A DNA stretch of 64,000 nt from Prochlorococcus marinus str. MIT 9201 (lineage in GTDB: Bacteria > Cyanobacteriota > Cyanobacteriia > PCC-6307 > Cyanobiaceae). Of the stretch, positions 51,140-60,857 are shown in pieces (position 1 is the stretch's first letter; each line of letters begins with the position of its first letter). Location of the stretch: contig NZ_JNAL01000017.1 of assembly GCF_000759955.1 (NCBI RefSeq), positions 62,001 to 126,000 on the forward strand. Direction: 5' to 3'. The translations under genes and the position numbers were made by a program. The notes beneath the pieces are model-generated. The model did no database searches and was not told the DNA's origin. It saw nothing but the letters and a program-made list of their open reading frames with translations.

Positions 51140-52138
51140 ATGAAAAAGAATAAGGTCATATGTGTTGGAGAGGCTTTAATAGATAGAATTAGAAATAAGT
51201 CAAATCAAGGATTTACAAATTTTTTTGGTGGTGCCCCTGCTAATGTAGCTTGTGCATTAAGAAAATTAAAAATAGATTCTACATTTATTGGACGTTTGGG
51301 AAGTGATGATTTTGGAAAAAAATTTATCATGCTACTTAATGAATTGGATGTTAATCTAGATTTTTTGCAATTAGATAATGATCTGTCTACTCGTGTAGTT
51401 AATGTAGATAGAGATCAATTTGGAGATCGTTTTTTTTCAGGCTTTGAAAAAACTTCTCAATCATGCTTTGCAGACGAAGTTCTTAGTAAGAAATTAATCG
51501 AAAAAGACATTTTAAAATTGGAGAAATCTTTCCTAGAAACAAAATATTTGGTTACCGGAACGATCTTATTATCATCTCCAATATCAACAGAGACAATCTT
51601 TTTTCTCCTTGAACGGGCTAAAAAATTTGAAGTAAAAATAGTTATTGATTTGAATTGGAGAGAAGTCTTTTGGGATCATTCAAGTTTTTCATCAGGAATT
51701 AGTAAATCTGCAAGAGTTAATTTAATTAAGAAATTTTTAAATCATGCAAATGTTTTAAAACTTGCCAAGGAGGAAGCAACTTTGTTTTTTGATAATGAAA
51801 ATCCCTCGCTAATATCTCAACAAATATCTAATAGCCCAGATGTAATAATAACTAATGGAAAAGATCCCATTGCATGGTATATCAATGGATTGCAGGGAAT
51901 AAGCGAAACTCCTACTTCACAAAAAATTGTCGATACAACTGGCGCAGGCGATGCTTTTCTTGCGGGCTTAATTTCAAAATTAATTTCTTCCGGCTATCCT
52001 TCAAATGAACTAGAGATAGAAGATTGCATCAAGTTTGCAGGTGTTTGTGGATTATTAACTTGTCTTGGTGAAGGCGCCATCGAGCAACAGCCATATTATG
52101 AGACAGTCAACAAATTTTTAGGATCTCTTATTTCATAG
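51140..52138 (+). CDS. PfkB-family sugar kinase, possible fructokinase
   Basis: A 332-residue ribokinase-type enzyme. Near the start it has CVGEALIDRI and FGGAPANVACALRKL (about 29-44), and the C-terminal anion-hole and catalytic motif DTTGAGDAF (265-273) with Asp271. Prochlorococcus makes sucrose, so fructokinase is a fair guess, but the sugar cannot be fixed from motifs. A run of ten A lies about 50 bases before the start. It overlaps tsaE by 43 bases at the 3' ends. Confidence 0.9.
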   Translation: MKKNKVICVGEALIDRIRNKSNQGFTNFFGGAPANVACALRKLKIDSTFIGRLGSDDFGKKFIMLLNELDVNLDFLQLDNDLSTRVVNVDRDQFGDRFFSGFEKTSQSCFADEVLSKKLIEKDILKLEKSFLETKYLVTGTILLSSPISTETIFFLLERAKKFEVKIVIDLNWREVFWDHSSFSSGISKSARVNLIKKFLNHANVLKLAKEEATLFFDNENPSLISQQISNSPDVIITNGKDPIAWYINGLQGISETPTSQKIVDTTGAGDAFLAGLISKLISSGYPSNELEIEDCIKFAGVCGLLTCLGEGAIEQQPYYETVNKFLGSLIS

Positions 52139-52545
52139 TGTCTTCCATAATTTTTTGCATAACTAATTTCTATTTTCCAGAAATTTTCAATAACTGGTTC
52201 TATTAATTCCGGCCATTCAATAACTAAAATAGCTTGGCTTTGCACGGCCTCTTCTTCTTCTGAAAAAAAAACTTCTTTTGCAGAAGAAACATCTTTTAAC
52301 CTGTATAAATCAAGGTGAATTAGCGGAATTTTTCCAGAGTTATAGTGATGCGATAAGGCAAATGTAGGGCTTGTAATGTCCTCAGAGATAGAAAGCCCTT
52401 TGGCAATGCCTTGCACGAATGAAGTTTTCCCGGCCCCAATTGGACCCTTTAATAAAACAATTGATTGGGGATTTAATTTGTGTGAGAGTTTTTTTCCTAA
52501 ATTTAAAGTCTCTTCTAAATTCTCAACAAACACAAAATTACACAA
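52096..52545 (-). CDS. tsaE: tRNA threonylcarbamoyladenosine biosynthesis protein TsaE
   Basis: TsaE (YjeE) is the ATPase partner of TsaB/TsaD in making t6A37 in tRNAs reading ANN codons. The 149-residue protein has Walker [10 protein letters not shown] at 34-42, the [10 protein letters not shown] motif and LIHLDLYRL. Its 3' end overlaps the kinase by 43 bases. Only 38 bases separate its start from the divergent ahcY start. Confidence 0.95.
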   Translation of the reverse strand: MCNFVFVENLEETLNLGKKLSHKLNPQSIVLLKGPIGAGKTSFVQGIAKGLSISEDITSPTFALSHHYNSGKIPLIHLDLYRLKDVSSAKEVFFSEEEEAVQSQAILVIEWPELIEPVIENFWKIEISYAKNYGRHYEIRDPKNLLTVS

Positions 52546-52583
52546 AAATCATTTATAGTTTAATAGAAAAAGAATTCCTAAAT

Positions 52584-54002
52584 ATGGTTATCGCAAATTC
52601 AGTTAAAACTTCCATACCAAATTACGTAATTGCTGATATTACCTTATCAGATTTTGGCCGTAAAGAAATTAAAATTGCCGAAACAGAAATGCCAGGATTA
52701 ATGGCACTTAGAGATAAATATCAATCTGAAAAGCCACTTAAAGGTGCAAAAATCGCTGGAAGTCTTCATATGACTATTCAGACAGCAGTGCTAATAGAAA
52801 CTCTTGTTGATCTTGGTGCAGAAGTGAAATGGGCTTCATGCAATATTTTTTCAACTCAAGATCATGCAGCTGCGGCTATCGCAAATCAGGGAATTTCTGT
52901 ATACGCAAAAAAAGGTGAGAGCCTTGATGAATACTGGCAGTATACCCACTACATCCTTGATTGGGGTTCAGACTCTCCCAACATGATTCTTGATGACGGG
53001 GGAGATGCAACTGGCTTATTGATACTTGGTAGTAAAGCAGAAAAAGATTTATCTGTTTTAGATAATCCTGGTAATGAAGAAGAAATTGCTTTATTCAATT
53101 CTATTAAGTCTAAATTGGTAAATGATAGTGACTTCTACTCCAGAATAAAGAGTAATATCATTGGTGTCACTGAAGAAACTACAACCGGAGTTGCAAGACT
53201 TTATCAACTCCAAAAGCAAAATGCTTTACCTTTCCCTGCTATTAACGTTAATGATTCAGTAACTAAGAGCAAATTTGATAATTTATATGGCTGCCGAGAA
53301 TCTCTAGTTGACAGTATAAAGCGTGCAACTGATGTGATGATTGCTGGGAAGGTTGCTTTAGTAATGGGTTTTGGAGATGTAGGAAAAGGTTCGGCCCAAT
53401 CTCTAAGGGGACTTGGTGCGATCGTAAAAGTTGCTGAGGTTGATCCAATTTGTGCACTTCAAGCGGCAATGGAAGGTTATAGCGTGGTAACTCTGGATGA
53501 TGTTGTCGAAGATATAGATATATTTGTTACTGCCACTGGTAACTACCAGGTAATAACCCATGAAAATCTTCTCAAGATGAAGGATGAGGCCATAGTTTGC
53601 AATATTGGACATTTTGATAATGAAATTGATGTAGCTTCGTTGAAAAATTATCAATGGGAAAATATTAAGCCTCAGGTTGATCACATCACTTTACCGAGTG
53701 GAAATAAAATTATTCTTTTAGCTGAAGGTAGATTAGTCAACTTAGGCTGCGCTACTGGACATCCAAGTTTTGTTATGAGTAATTCTTTTACTAATCAAGT
53801 ATTAGCTCAAATTGAACTTTTTAATAAGTCAGAAGAATATTCTAAGGAGGTTTATGTCTTACCAAAACATTTAGATGAAATGGTAGCTAGATTACATTTA
53901 GATAAAATTGGTGCAAAATTAACGAAATTAACTAAAGAACAAGCAGATTATATTAATGTTTCTGTTGAGGGACCTTATAAACCAGATCTATATAGATATT
54001 AA
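52584..54002 (+). CDS. ahcY: adenosylhomocysteinase
   Basis: AhcY hydrolyses S-adenosylhomocysteine to adenosine and homocysteine, relieving product inhibition of methyltransferases. From the ATG at 52584 it is 472 residues, beginning [20 protein letters not shown]. It has the NAD-binding [12 protein letters not shown] motif and substrate segments such as [16 protein letters not shown] and [12 protein letters not shown] longer frame reaching back into tsaE is discarded. No SAH riboswitch fits in the 38-base gap upstream. Confidence 0.98.
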   Translation: MVIANSVKTSIPNYVIADITLSDFGRKEIKIAETEMPGLMALRDKYQSEKPLKGAKIAGSLHMTIQTAVLIETLVDLGAEVKWASCNIFSTQDHAAAAIANQGISVYAKKGESLDEYWQYTHYILDWGSDSPNMILDDGGDATGLLILGSKAEKDLSVLDNPGNEEEIALFNSIKSKLVNDSDFYSRIKSNIIGVTEETTTGVARLYQLQKQNALPFPAINVNDSVTKSKFDNLYGCRESLVDSIKRATDVMIAGKVALVMGFGDVGKGSAQSLRGLGAIVKVAEVDPICALQAAMEGYSVVTLDDVVEDIDIFVTATGNYQVITHENLLKMKDEAIVCNIGHFDNEIDVASLKNYQWENIKPQVDHITLPSGNKIILLAEGRLVNLGCATGHPSFVMSNSFTNQVLAQIELFNKSEEYSKEVYVLPKHLDEMVARLHLDKIGAKLTKLTKEQADYINVSVEGPYKPDLYRY

Positions 54003-54004
54003 GT

Positions 54005-54664
54005 TTGAATATAGCTTTAATAAATTTTCTGACTTCAATTCCTGACTATATAAGTTTGGCTGTGGAGAAGAATACAACAATTGCATACCTCACTATTTGT
54101 TTGGCTATGTTTTTAGAAAATATAATTCCCCCAATCCCATCAGAAATAATAATGCCCTTGGGAGGGTTTTTTGTATATCAACAAAAATTAAATTTCTATA
54201 TTTTAGTATTCTGGGGTTTACTTGGAACGATTCTTGGATCTTTACCTTGGTATTATTTTGGAAGATTAGTGAATGAAAAAAGACTTACAATTTTTTTAGA
54301 AAAAAAAGGAAAATATTTAGGAATTTCGCCTAATGATTTAATTAAAAGTAAAAGGTGGTTTGAAAGATATGGGGTTCCTTTAGTTTTTTGGGGAAGATTA
54401 GTGCCAGGTATAAGAACTTTAATCTCAGTTCCTGCTGGCATAGAGCTTATGCCACTAAGAAAATTTTTGATTTGGACCACTTTTGGCAGTTTTATATGGG
54501 TAGCATTTTTAACATATGCTGGCTACTTATTTGGTGAAAATTATCCAATCATTGAAACTTATTTAGATCAGATCGAATATGTTATAAAGCCAATTTTAGT
54601 TCTAATTTTCTCGTATTTTCTAATAAAACTACTTATTAGATTCATTAAAAAAAATAGGGCTTAG
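54005..54664 (+). CDS. DedA / SNARE-associated (VTT) family membrane protein
   Basis: A 219-residue membrane protein of the DedA family. It has the ENIIPPIPSEIIMPLGGF motif near residues 39-56 and the RLVPGIRTLISVPAG motif near 131-145, with about four to five membrane segments. DedA proteins are linked to membrane lipid (undecaprenyl or phospholipid) flipping. The start is TTG, 2 bases after ahcY. The stop overlaps that of ssb by four bases. Confidence 0.9.
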   Translation: MNIALINFLTSIPDYISLAVEKNTTIAYLTICLAMFLENIIPPIPSEIIMPLGGFFVYQQKLNFYILVFWGLLGTILGSLPWYYFGRLVNEKRLTIFLEKKGKYLGISPNDLIKSKRWFERYGVPLVFWGRLVPGIRTLISVPAGIELMPLRKFLIWTTFGSFIWVAFLTYAGYLFGENYPIIETYLDQIEYVIKPILVLIFSYFLIKLLIRFIKKNRA

Positions 54665-55032
54665 AAAGGGATGTCAGATGGGTTATTATTATTTGAATAT
54701 TGGTTAACTTCAGACTCTTTACGTGAGCTTAGTAAATTTAGTCTATCTACTCTAACAACTGGTTTGAATCTATCTTCGCCAGTATTTTTATCTTTCCAAC
54801 TATCTATTTTAAAGCTTCCTGTAATTCCAATTAAAGACCCTTTTTTTACATAATCTGCCGCTATTTGGGCTTGTTTGCCCCATATCTCTAAGTTAAACCA
54901 GTCTGGCTCTTCATCTCTGCTTCTTCTGTTAACTGCAAGAGTAAAATTTGCTACGATACTACCTGATTCAAAATATCTGACATCTGGCTCTCTACCAGCT
55001 CTGCCAACTAGGTTGATAGTGTTAATTTCCAT
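54661..55032 (-). CDS. ssb: single-stranded DNA-binding protein
   Basis: SSB coats single-stranded DNA in replication and repair. The 123-residue protein has one OB fold with INLVGRAGREPDVRYFESG and ANFTLAVNRR, and the WFNLEIWGKQAQ segment. The C-terminal tail is short (about 18 residues), but it keeps the DIPF tip that docks partner proteins, with only one acidic residue before it instead of the usual run. mreB is divergent, 133 bases away. Confidence 0.96.
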   Translation of the reverse strand: MEINTINLVGRAGREPDVRYFESGSIVANFTLAVNRRSRDEEPDWFNLEIWGKQAQIAADYVKKGSLIGITGSFKIDSWKDKNTGEDRFKPVVRVDRLNLLSSRKESEVNQYSNNNNPSDIPF

Positions 55033-55103
55033 AAATAATTTTTTTTTATACTACTCATATTTTCAGTTTTTGCTCAAAGTTTTGCGTGCTATTCATAACT
55101 AAG

Positions 55104-55112
55104 TGAGATAAT
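55104..55112 (+). promoter_or_regulatory. extended -10 for mreB
   Basis: TGAGATAAT combines a TGn extension with a GATAAT -10. It lies just before a 16-codon leader reading frame and 54 bases before the mreB GTG. No clear -35 is visible. Confidence 0.4.
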
Positions 55113-55113
55113 T

Positions 55114-55164
55114 ATGAGAGCTAAACAAAAAATAGAGATATTATTTAAAAAAAGATTTATTTAA
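55114..55164 (+). CDS. possible 16-residue leader peptide before mreB
   Basis: ATG at 55114 opens a frame encoding [16 protein letters not shown], with TAA at 55162-55164, one base before the mreB GTG. It would be translated right up to the mreB start, so it could couple or meter mreB translation. Its ATG is close to the likely -10, so the message would have to start at or just before it. It may be chance. Confidence 0.22.
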   Translation: MRAKQKIEILFKKRFI

Positions 55165-55165
55165 C

Positions 55166-56218
55166 GTGATTTTTAACAGATTTAAATTTTCTAGAGACAT
55201 TGGCATAGATTTGGGAACTGCCAATACTCTTATTCATGTATCAGGGAAGGGAGTTGTTTTACAAGAGCCTTCTGTGGTAGCTATGGATTTAGAAGAAGGG
55301 GTGCCATTAGCAGTTGGTAAAGAAGCAAAGTTAATGCTTGGAAGGACTCCTGGAAATATAAGAGCTGTAAGACCTTTAAGAGATGGGGTTATTGCAGATT
55401 TTGATGCGGCAGAGCAAATGATAAAAACATTTATTCAAAAATGTAACGAAGGGAAAGGTTTATTAGCTCCCAGAATAGTTATTGGTATACCAAGCGGCGT
55501 TACTAGTGTTGAGCGAAGAGCAGTGAGAGAAGCTGGATTAGCCGGAGCTAGAGAAGTTCACTTAATTGACGAACCTGTGGCAGCGGCAATAGGAGCATCA
55601 TTACCAGTAACTGAGCCAATTGGAACAATGATTGTTGATATTGGTGGAGGTACTACCGAGGTTGCAGTTTTAAGTCTTGGCGGGACTGTATTAAGTGAGT
55701 CCGTTCGAATAGCTGGTGATGAGATCAATGAGTCAATTGCTCTCTATCTTAAAAAAGTTCATAATTTAGTTGTTGGTGAGAGAACTTCAGAAGATATTAA
55801 GATCAAAATTGGATCTGCATTTCCAGATGATGATTTTGATAAAACTTCCCTAGAAGTCAGAGGTTTACATCTTTTGTCTGGCCTGCCCAGGTCAGTTACT
55901 TTGACATCTGGAGAAATTAGAGAAGCAATGGCTGATCCTTTAAGCAAAATAGTAGAAGCTGTAAAAAGAACCTTAGAACGAACCCCCCCTGAACTTGCTG
56001 CAGATATTGTTGATAGGGGAATTATGCTCGCAGGAGGTGGGGCTTTAGTAAGAGGCATTAATGATTTGGTAAGCGATGAAACGGGAATTTTTACTCACAT
56101 AGCTGAAAACCCCCTGCTATGCGTAGTTAATGGTTGTGGAGAGGTCTTGGATGACTTTAAAAAACTTAAAAGAGTTGTTGATACTCCAGATTTTATAAGG
56201 AATGCGATAAGAGATTAA
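55166..56218 (+). CDS. mreB: rod shape-determining protein MreB
   Basis: MreB is the bacterial actin that guides side-wall synthesis. The 350-residue protein has the actin phosphate-1 motif [13 protein letters not shown] (about 13-25), [16 protein letters not shown], and the phosphate-2 motif [16 protein letters not shown], then [11 protein letters not shown]. The start is GTG; an ATG is not available at a suitable place. It leads the mreBCD operon, with mreC 4 bases later. Confidence 0.97.
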   Translation: MIFNRFKFSRDIGIDLGTANTLIHVSGKGVVLQEPSVVAMDLEEGVPLAVGKEAKLMLGRTPGNIRAVRPLRDGVIADFDAAEQMIKTFIQKCNEGKGLLAPRIVIGIPSGVTSVERRAVREAGLAGAREVHLIDEPVAAAIGASLPVTEPIGTMIVDIGGGTTEVAVLSLGGTVLSESVRIAGDEINESIALYLKKVHNLVVGERTSEDIKIKIGSAFPDDDFDKTSLEVRGLHLLSGLPRSVTLTSGEIREAMADPLSKIVEAVKRTLERTPPELAADIVDRGIMLAGGGALVRGINDLVSDETGIFTHIAENPLLCVVNGCGEVLDDFKKLKRVVDTPDFIRNAIRD

Positions 56219-56222
56219 AAAT

Positions 56223-56972
56223 ATGTTTGATATCCGGCGAATTTCTACTAGTCGTTGGTGGCATAAAAAGAAAAACTGGATATTGTTCGTAGTCTTTTTA
56301 TTTTTGGTTTTTGTAAGAATATCAAAAGGTTCTCTTTATAAGGATCTTTATTATTTTATTTCAAAGCCTTTTTGGCCTGGTCAATTTCAAAAAGAAGTTA
56401 TTCGTAAGAGTTTAGATCAAGAATCTCTTGTAAAAATAAAGCTTCTAGAAAAGGATAATAGAAGATTGAGGGAGATTTTATATCTTAGAGAATCAACTAA
56501 TGGTGAAAAAATTTCAGCTGCAGTAATTTCTAGAAAAACAGGTAGTTGGTGGAGACAAATAATATTAAATAAAGGTTCAAAAGATGGTGTTGAAATTGGT
56601 AGCAGTGTGATTGGTCCGGGTGGCTTATTAGGACGAGTAAACAGTACTTCTTTATTTACTTCTTCAGTAACATTATTAACTTCTCCAGAAAGTAAAGTAG
56701 GCGTATTGGTAGATAGAATTCAAATTCATGGACTATTAGTTGGTTCTGGAGATGATTATCCTAACTTAATACTATATTCAGAAGATGCCGATATAAAAGT
56801 TGGAGATTTCGTTTCATCTTCTCCTGCCAGTACTCTATTGCCTCCAAATATCCCGATTGGTATTGTCCAATCGGTAGGTAAGCCATTCAAGGCAAAGAAA
56901 ACTGCAAAAATATTACTTTTGGCAAAACCCCACGTAATAGATTGGGTTCAGATTCTGAAAGAAAAAATTTAA
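56223..56972 (+). CDS. mreC: rod shape-determining protein MreC
   Basis: MreC is a bitopic scaffold that links MreB to the wall synthesis machinery. The 249-residue protein has an N-terminal membrane helix (about 19-35), a coiled coil (about 63-87), and a beta-rich domain with ISRKTGSWWRQIILNKGSKDGV and GPGGLLGRV. Its stop TAA shares one base with the mreD ATG (TAATG). Confidence 0.93.
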   Translation: MFDIRRISTSRWWHKKKNWILFVVFLFLVFVRISKGSLYKDLYYFISKPFWPGQFQKEVIRKSLDQESLVKIKLLEKDNRRLREILYLRESTNGEKISAAVISRKTGSWWRQIILNKGSKDGVEIGSSVIGPGGLLGRVNSTSLFTSSVTLLTSPESKVGVLVDRIQIHGLLVGSGDDYPNLILYSEDADIKVGDFVSSSPASTLLPPNIPIGIVQSVGKPFKAKKTAKILLLAKPHVIDWVQILKEKI

Positions 56973-57511
56973 TGAATAAATTTTTTATGAAAAATTTATC
57001 CATAATTTGCTTTATTTTTATCCCAATTATTTTTTTATGGCATCCAAATTGGCTCGGTTTTTTAGGTATTCAGCCATATTGGCCTTTATTTTGGTTATTG
57101 CCATGGTCAATGCTTCATGGTTCAAATAATGGGCTAATATTTGGTTTGTTTTTAGGTATTATTTTAGACTCTTTAACCTTGGATAGTAATTTTACTCAAA
57201 TACCAGGTTTAGTTTTGTGTGGAGTTTGGTTTGGGAGATTTAAGACACATAGTAATATTTTGGTGGGACATTTTAGGTATGGTTTAATTTGTTCTTTTGG
57301 AAGTTTTATATGTGGGAGTTTGTATTTTTTGCAAATTTTGTTTAAACACTTTCCAGATAGTACTTTTTTAATTGTTATGCCCAGCTTTCAAAATATAATT
57401 GCTGAAGTTTTTCTTACAGGATTTTTTGCTCCCTTAATTTGCTCACAGATATTTAGATTGTTTAGATTTTCGAGGGAGAAATCTTTAATAAAAATTTTTT
57501 CAAAGAAGTAA
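56972..57511 (+). CDS. mreD: rod shape-determining protein MreD
   Basis: MreD is the polytopic membrane member of the Mre complex. From the ATG at 56972 the protein is 179 residues with about five hydrophobic segments (for example LSIICFIFIPIIFLW and PWSMLHGSNNGLIFGLFLGI). Identity rests mostly on place and topology, as MreD is poorly conserved. The TAATG overlap with mreC points to coupled translation. A 160-base gap with no visible gene follows before rpaB. Confidence 0.85.
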   Translation: MNKFFMKNLSIICFIFIPIIFLWHPNWLGFLGIQPYWPLFWLLPWSMLHGSNNGLIFGLFLGIILDSLTLDSNFTQIPGLVLCGVWFGRFKTHSNILVGHFRYGLICSFGSFICGSLYFLQILFKHFPDSTFLIVMPSFQNIIAEVFLTGFFAPLICSQIFRLFRFSREKSLIKIFSKK

Positions 57512-57671
57512 ATGGGTGTTAAAAAAAAAGGGTATCTTTAAATTCTTTAAAAATTTTGTATATCTGTGGAATATCTATTTGAGGGTTCATAATGTTATAT
57601 TTTTAATTGTTAGAATAAATGTTCAATGCAATGAATTTTTGCTTTGAAATATCTGAAAATCTTTTTTAACT

Positions 57672-58418
57672 ATGTCAAAAGCAAGAATTTTAGTTGTTGA
57701 TGATGAACCAGCGGTTTTGAAGGTATTAGTTACGAGACTTCAATTAGCAGGATATCAAGTTTTTTCAGCCACAAACGGTGAAGAAGCTCTTGAATCTTTT
57801 CATAGAGATTCTCCAGACTTAATTGTTCTTGATGTTATGCTCCCAAAAATGGATGGATTTGCAGTCTGTCGAAGAATCAGGGCAGAATCAGTAGTGCCAA
57901 TAATATTTTTAACTGCATTAGAGGCTATATCAGAGAGAGTTGCAGGTTTGGATTTGGGTGCTGATGATTACTTATCAAAACCATTTAGTCCAAAAGAATT
58001 AGAAGCTAGGATAGCCACTATTTTGAGAAGAATGGGTCCTAATATATCAGTGCAAGAAACGAAAGAGATTCCTTCTGGTAAAGGTGTTATGAAATTTGGA
58101 ACTTTAGTTGTAGATACAAATAGAAGACAAGTTACTAGAGCTGGGGAAAGAATTAGTCTAACTTATACTGAATTTAGCCTTTTAGAATTATTATTTGACG
58201 AGCCTGGCAAAGTTGTACCGCGAGCTGAAATACTTGAACAGTTATGGGGTTATCCTCCTAGGAGAGCCGCAGATTTAAGAGTTGTTGATGTTTATGTGGC
58301 GAGACTAAGAGGTAAATTAGAACCTGACCCAAGAAATCCAGAGTTAATACTAACAGTTCGTGGTATAGGTTATGCTTCTCAACGAGTTGGAGAAACTGCA
58401 ACATCTTTGGCAAGTTGA
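57672..58418 (+). CDS. rpaB: OmpR-type response regulator RpaB
   Basis: RpaB, the Ycf27 response regulator, controls light-stress and photosystem genes by binding HLR1 sites; its kinase NblS is not in this window. The 248-residue protein has the receiver with DDE near 10-12, the phospho-acceptor D54 in IVLDVMLPKMDGF and the KPFSPKELEAR motif, which fits RpaB better than RpaA. The C-terminal winged helix has LTYTEFSLLELL and VRGIGYASQR. A 160-base leader lies upstream. Confidence 0.9.
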   Translation: MSKARILVVDDEPAVLKVLVTRLQLAGYQVFSATNGEEALESFHRDSPDLIVLDVMLPKMDGFAVCRRIRAESVVPIIFLTALEAISERVAGLDLGADDYLSKPFSPKELEARIATILRRMGPNISVQETKEIPSGKGVMKFGTLVVDTNRRQVTRAGERISLTYTEFSLLELLFDEPGKVVPRAEILEQLWGYPPRRAADLRVVDVYVARLRGKLEPDPRNPELILTVRGIGYASQRVGETATSLAS

Positions 58419-58468
58419 GCCTTGGTCTGATACTTTAATTAAATAAAACAAAAATATTAACGTAAATT

Positions 58469-59980
58469 TTGTCTGAAATCAGAGAAGCTCGCTTACAAAA
58501 AGCTAAGTCACTAGTTAGAAAAGGATTTGCTTCTTACGCAGAGAGTTTTAGAATTTCTCATAATACTCAATTTCTTATCCAAAAATTTGATTATCTAGAA
58601 AATGGTCAGGAAGAAGACTTTAGTGTTTCTATTGCGGGTAGAGTGTTGGCAAAAAGAATAATGGGTAAAATCGCTTTTTTCACAATATGCGATCAAGAAG
58701 GTCAGATTCAGCTTTATTTAGATAAAAAGATTATTAATTTTAATCTAGAAAATCAAAAATCCCTTTCTTTTGAAGATATTAAAGAAATAGTAGATATCGG
58801 TGATTGGATAGGCGTCTGTGGAACTATGAAAAAAACCAATAAAGGCGAGCTTTCAATTAAAGTAGAAAAATGGGAAATGTTATCCAAATCATTACAGCCT
58901 TTACCGGATAAGTGGCATGGACTAACTGATATTGAAAAAAGATATAGACAACGTTATCTAGATTTAATAGTTAATCCTCAAACTAAAAATGTATTTAAAA
59001 CCAGAGCAAAATGTATAAGTTTTATAAGAAAATGGCTAGATGATAGAAATTTTTTAGAAATAGAAACTCCAATTCTGCAATCTGAAGCTGGTGGTGCTGA
59101 AGCGAGGCCATTTATTACTCATCACAATACATTAGATATTCCGCTGTATCTAAGAATAGCCACTGAATTGCATTTAAAAAGAATGGTTGTAGGAGGATTT
59201 GAGAAAGTTTATGAATTAGGAAGAATCTTTCGCAATGAGGGGATAAGTACAAGGCATAATCCAGAATTCACCTCAGTTGAAATTTATCAAGCTTTTTCTA
59301 ACTATGTCGATATGATGGATTTAACAGAACAATTGATTAGAGATATCGTTGTTAATACATGTGGGTCTTCAACTATAAGTTATCAAAATAGAGAAATTGA
59401 TTTTTCTAAGCCTTGGTCAAGGATTTCGATGAAACATATTGTCAAAAAATATACAGGGATTGATTTTGATTCTTTCAGTGGAGACTTTCAATCAGCAAAA
59501 CTAGCTGTCAAAAGTATAAATGTTGAACTATCTAATAAAGTCAATACTATGGGAAGACTTTTAAATGAGGTTTTCGAGCAAAAAGTAGAGTCAGAGCTAA
59601 TAGAACCTACTTTTGTTATTGATTATCCTGTTGAAATCTCTCCATTAGCTAGACCTCATCTTGATAATAAAGAAATGGTTCAGCGATTTGAATTATTCAT
59701 TGTTGGTCGAGAGTTAGCAAATGCGTTTAGTGAGTTGATAGATCCAGTAGATCAAAGAGAGAGAATGCAATTACAGCAATCTCTTAGAGATGAAGGTGAT
59801 CTAGAAGCTCACTGCATAGATGAAGATTTCTTGAATGCTTTGGAGGTTGGTATGCCTCCTACGGGAGGATTAGGAATTGGTATCGATAGACTTATTATGT
59901 TAATTACCAATAGTGCATCAATTAGAGATGTAATCCCTTTCCCATTGTTAAAACCAGAAAAAACTTCCAATAAAAACTGA
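58469..59980 (+). CDS. lysS: lysyl-tRNA synthetase (class II)
   Basis: LysS charges tRNA-Lys. The 503-residue class II enzyme has the N-terminal OB-fold ([21 protein letters not shown]), motif 2 with [15 protein letters not shown], and motif 3 GLGIGIDRL near the end. The TTG start at 58469 gives a normal length; the first ATGs lie within the domain. It follows rpaB by 50 bases. Confidence 0.97.
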   Translation: MSEIREARLQKAKSLVRKGFASYAESFRISHNTQFLIQKFDYLENGQEEDFSVSIAGRVLAKRIMGKIAFFTICDQEGQIQLYLDKKIINFNLENQKSLSFEDIKEIVDIGDWIGVCGTMKKTNKGELSIKVEKWEMLSKSLQPLPDKWHGLTDIEKRYRQRYLDLIVNPQTKNVFKTRAKCISFIRKWLDDRNFLEIETPILQSEAGGAEARPFITHHNTLDIPLYLRIATELHLKRMVVGGFEKVYELGRIFRNEGISTRHNPEFTSVEIYQAFSNYVDMMDLTEQLIRDIVVNTCGSSTISYQNREIDFSKPWSRISMKHIVKKYTGIDFDSFSGDFQSAKLAVKSINVELSNKVNTMGRLLNEVFEQKVESELIEPTFVIDYPVEISPLARPHLDNKEMVQRFELFIVGRELANAFSELIDPVDQRERMQLQQSLRDEGDLEAHCIDEDFLNALEVGMPPTGGLGIGIDRLIMLITNSASIRDVIPFPLLKPEKTSNKN

Positions 59981-60037
59981 AAAATTACCCTTGCATGAAG
60001 TAAAATATATTAATTAATCCAATACGAAATTTTTTAA

Positions 60038-60286
60038 ATGAGTGGTGAACGTGTTGGTTTCCGTTTCAAACACGCGGATGCAGTAGTAAAAAGAAATCCT
60101 CAAGGCCGATCAAGAAGAGGATGGGTTATGGAACCAGTAGAGCAAACTACAAGTAGAGGTACAAAAATGCCTGCATACAAAATTCGGTGGCGAGATAGCG
60201 AGAGACCTGAAACTGTTTTACAGCATATGTTAATTGCAGATCCAGATCCTACCCCACCTCCAAGTTCAGTAAGTTTAGATTCATAG
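60038..60286 (+). CDS. small conserved-looking cyanobacterial protein
   Basis: An 82-residue soluble protein I cannot name. The first two thirds are basic and beta-like (GERVGFRFKHADAVVKRN, RRGWVMEPVEQTTSRG, YKIRWRDSERPE), similar in feel to a KOW/SH3-type nucleic acid- or protein-binding fold. The last 15 residues are Pro/Asp/Ser-rich. It has an ATG start 57 bases after lysS and converges on smpB. GC-rich codons are a little more frequent than in neighbours, as often in conserved small proteins. Confidence 0.8.
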   Translation: MSGERVGFRFKHADAVVKRNPQGRSRRGWVMEPVEQTTSRGTKMPAYKIRWRDSERPETVLQHMLIADPDPTPPPSSVSLDS

Positions 60287-60310
60287 TTTCAGTAATTCTG
60301 CATTATATTT

Positions 60311-60805
60311 TTATCTTTTTAGGGCAGAGTTTATTTCTTTTTTGATGCTTTTTTGTTTTTCATCTTGGCGTTTGTCATGTAATTTTTTTCCTTTGCCAAT
60401 GCCTATACTTAGTTTAATCCATGGTCCCTTTAAATAAAGAGATAATGGAATAATAGTCATTCCTTTTTTTTCAGAATTGGATTTCAGTTTTATTATTTCT
60501 TTTTTATGAAGTAGTAACTTTCTATTCCTTAATGGATCATGATTAAAATAAGAACCTACATTTTTGTGTGGTGAAATGTGAACATTTAATAATAAGATCT
60601 CACCATCTCTGAATGAACAGTACCCATCTCTTAAATTTGCTTTTCCGTTTCTAATAGATTTTACTTCAGTACCTAAAAGTTCAATTCCAGCTTCGATTGT
60701 TTCAGATATTGCATATTGAAATTTTGCATATCTATTTTCAGCGAGACGTTTAAAATTATTTTCTTTATTTGTATTTTTTTTTACTTTGCTTGAATTTTTT
60801 GCCAT
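60311..60805 (-). CDS. smpB: SsrA-binding protein SmpB
   Basis: SmpB delivers tmRNA to stalled ribosomes. The 164-residue protein has an oligonucleotide-binding core with [40 protein letters not shown] (about 21-61) and the [14 protein letters not shown] tail. A lysine/asparagine-rich N-terminus of about 18 residues is extra. The tmRNA gene is not in this window. It is divergent from ruvB, 52 bases away. Confidence 0.97.
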   Translation of the reverse strand: MAKNSSKVKKNTNKENNFKRLAENRYAKFQYAISETIEAGIELLGTEVKSIRNGKANLRDGYCSFRDGEILLLNVHISPHKNVGSYFNHDPLRNRKLLLHKKEIIKLKSNSEKKGMTIIPLSLYLKGPWIKLSIGIGKGKKLHDKRQDEKQKSIKKEINSALKR

Positions 60806-60857
60806 TTTCTTTGTAAAAAATCTTACTAGTCAGAACAATTGCAATTAACCTTTCATT

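Noticed and set aside
52419-52583. N-terminal extension of the ahcY frame
   Set aside because: It would overlap tsaE on the other strand, and AhcY homologues start near the ATG at 52584.
52546-52583. SAH riboswitch before ahcY
   Set aside because: Only 38 bases separate it from tsaE and no matching core is seen.
57512-57671. Small RNA or tRNA in the mreD-rpaB gap
   Set aside because: AT-rich with no cloverleaf or strong hairpin; probably promoter and leader of rpaB.
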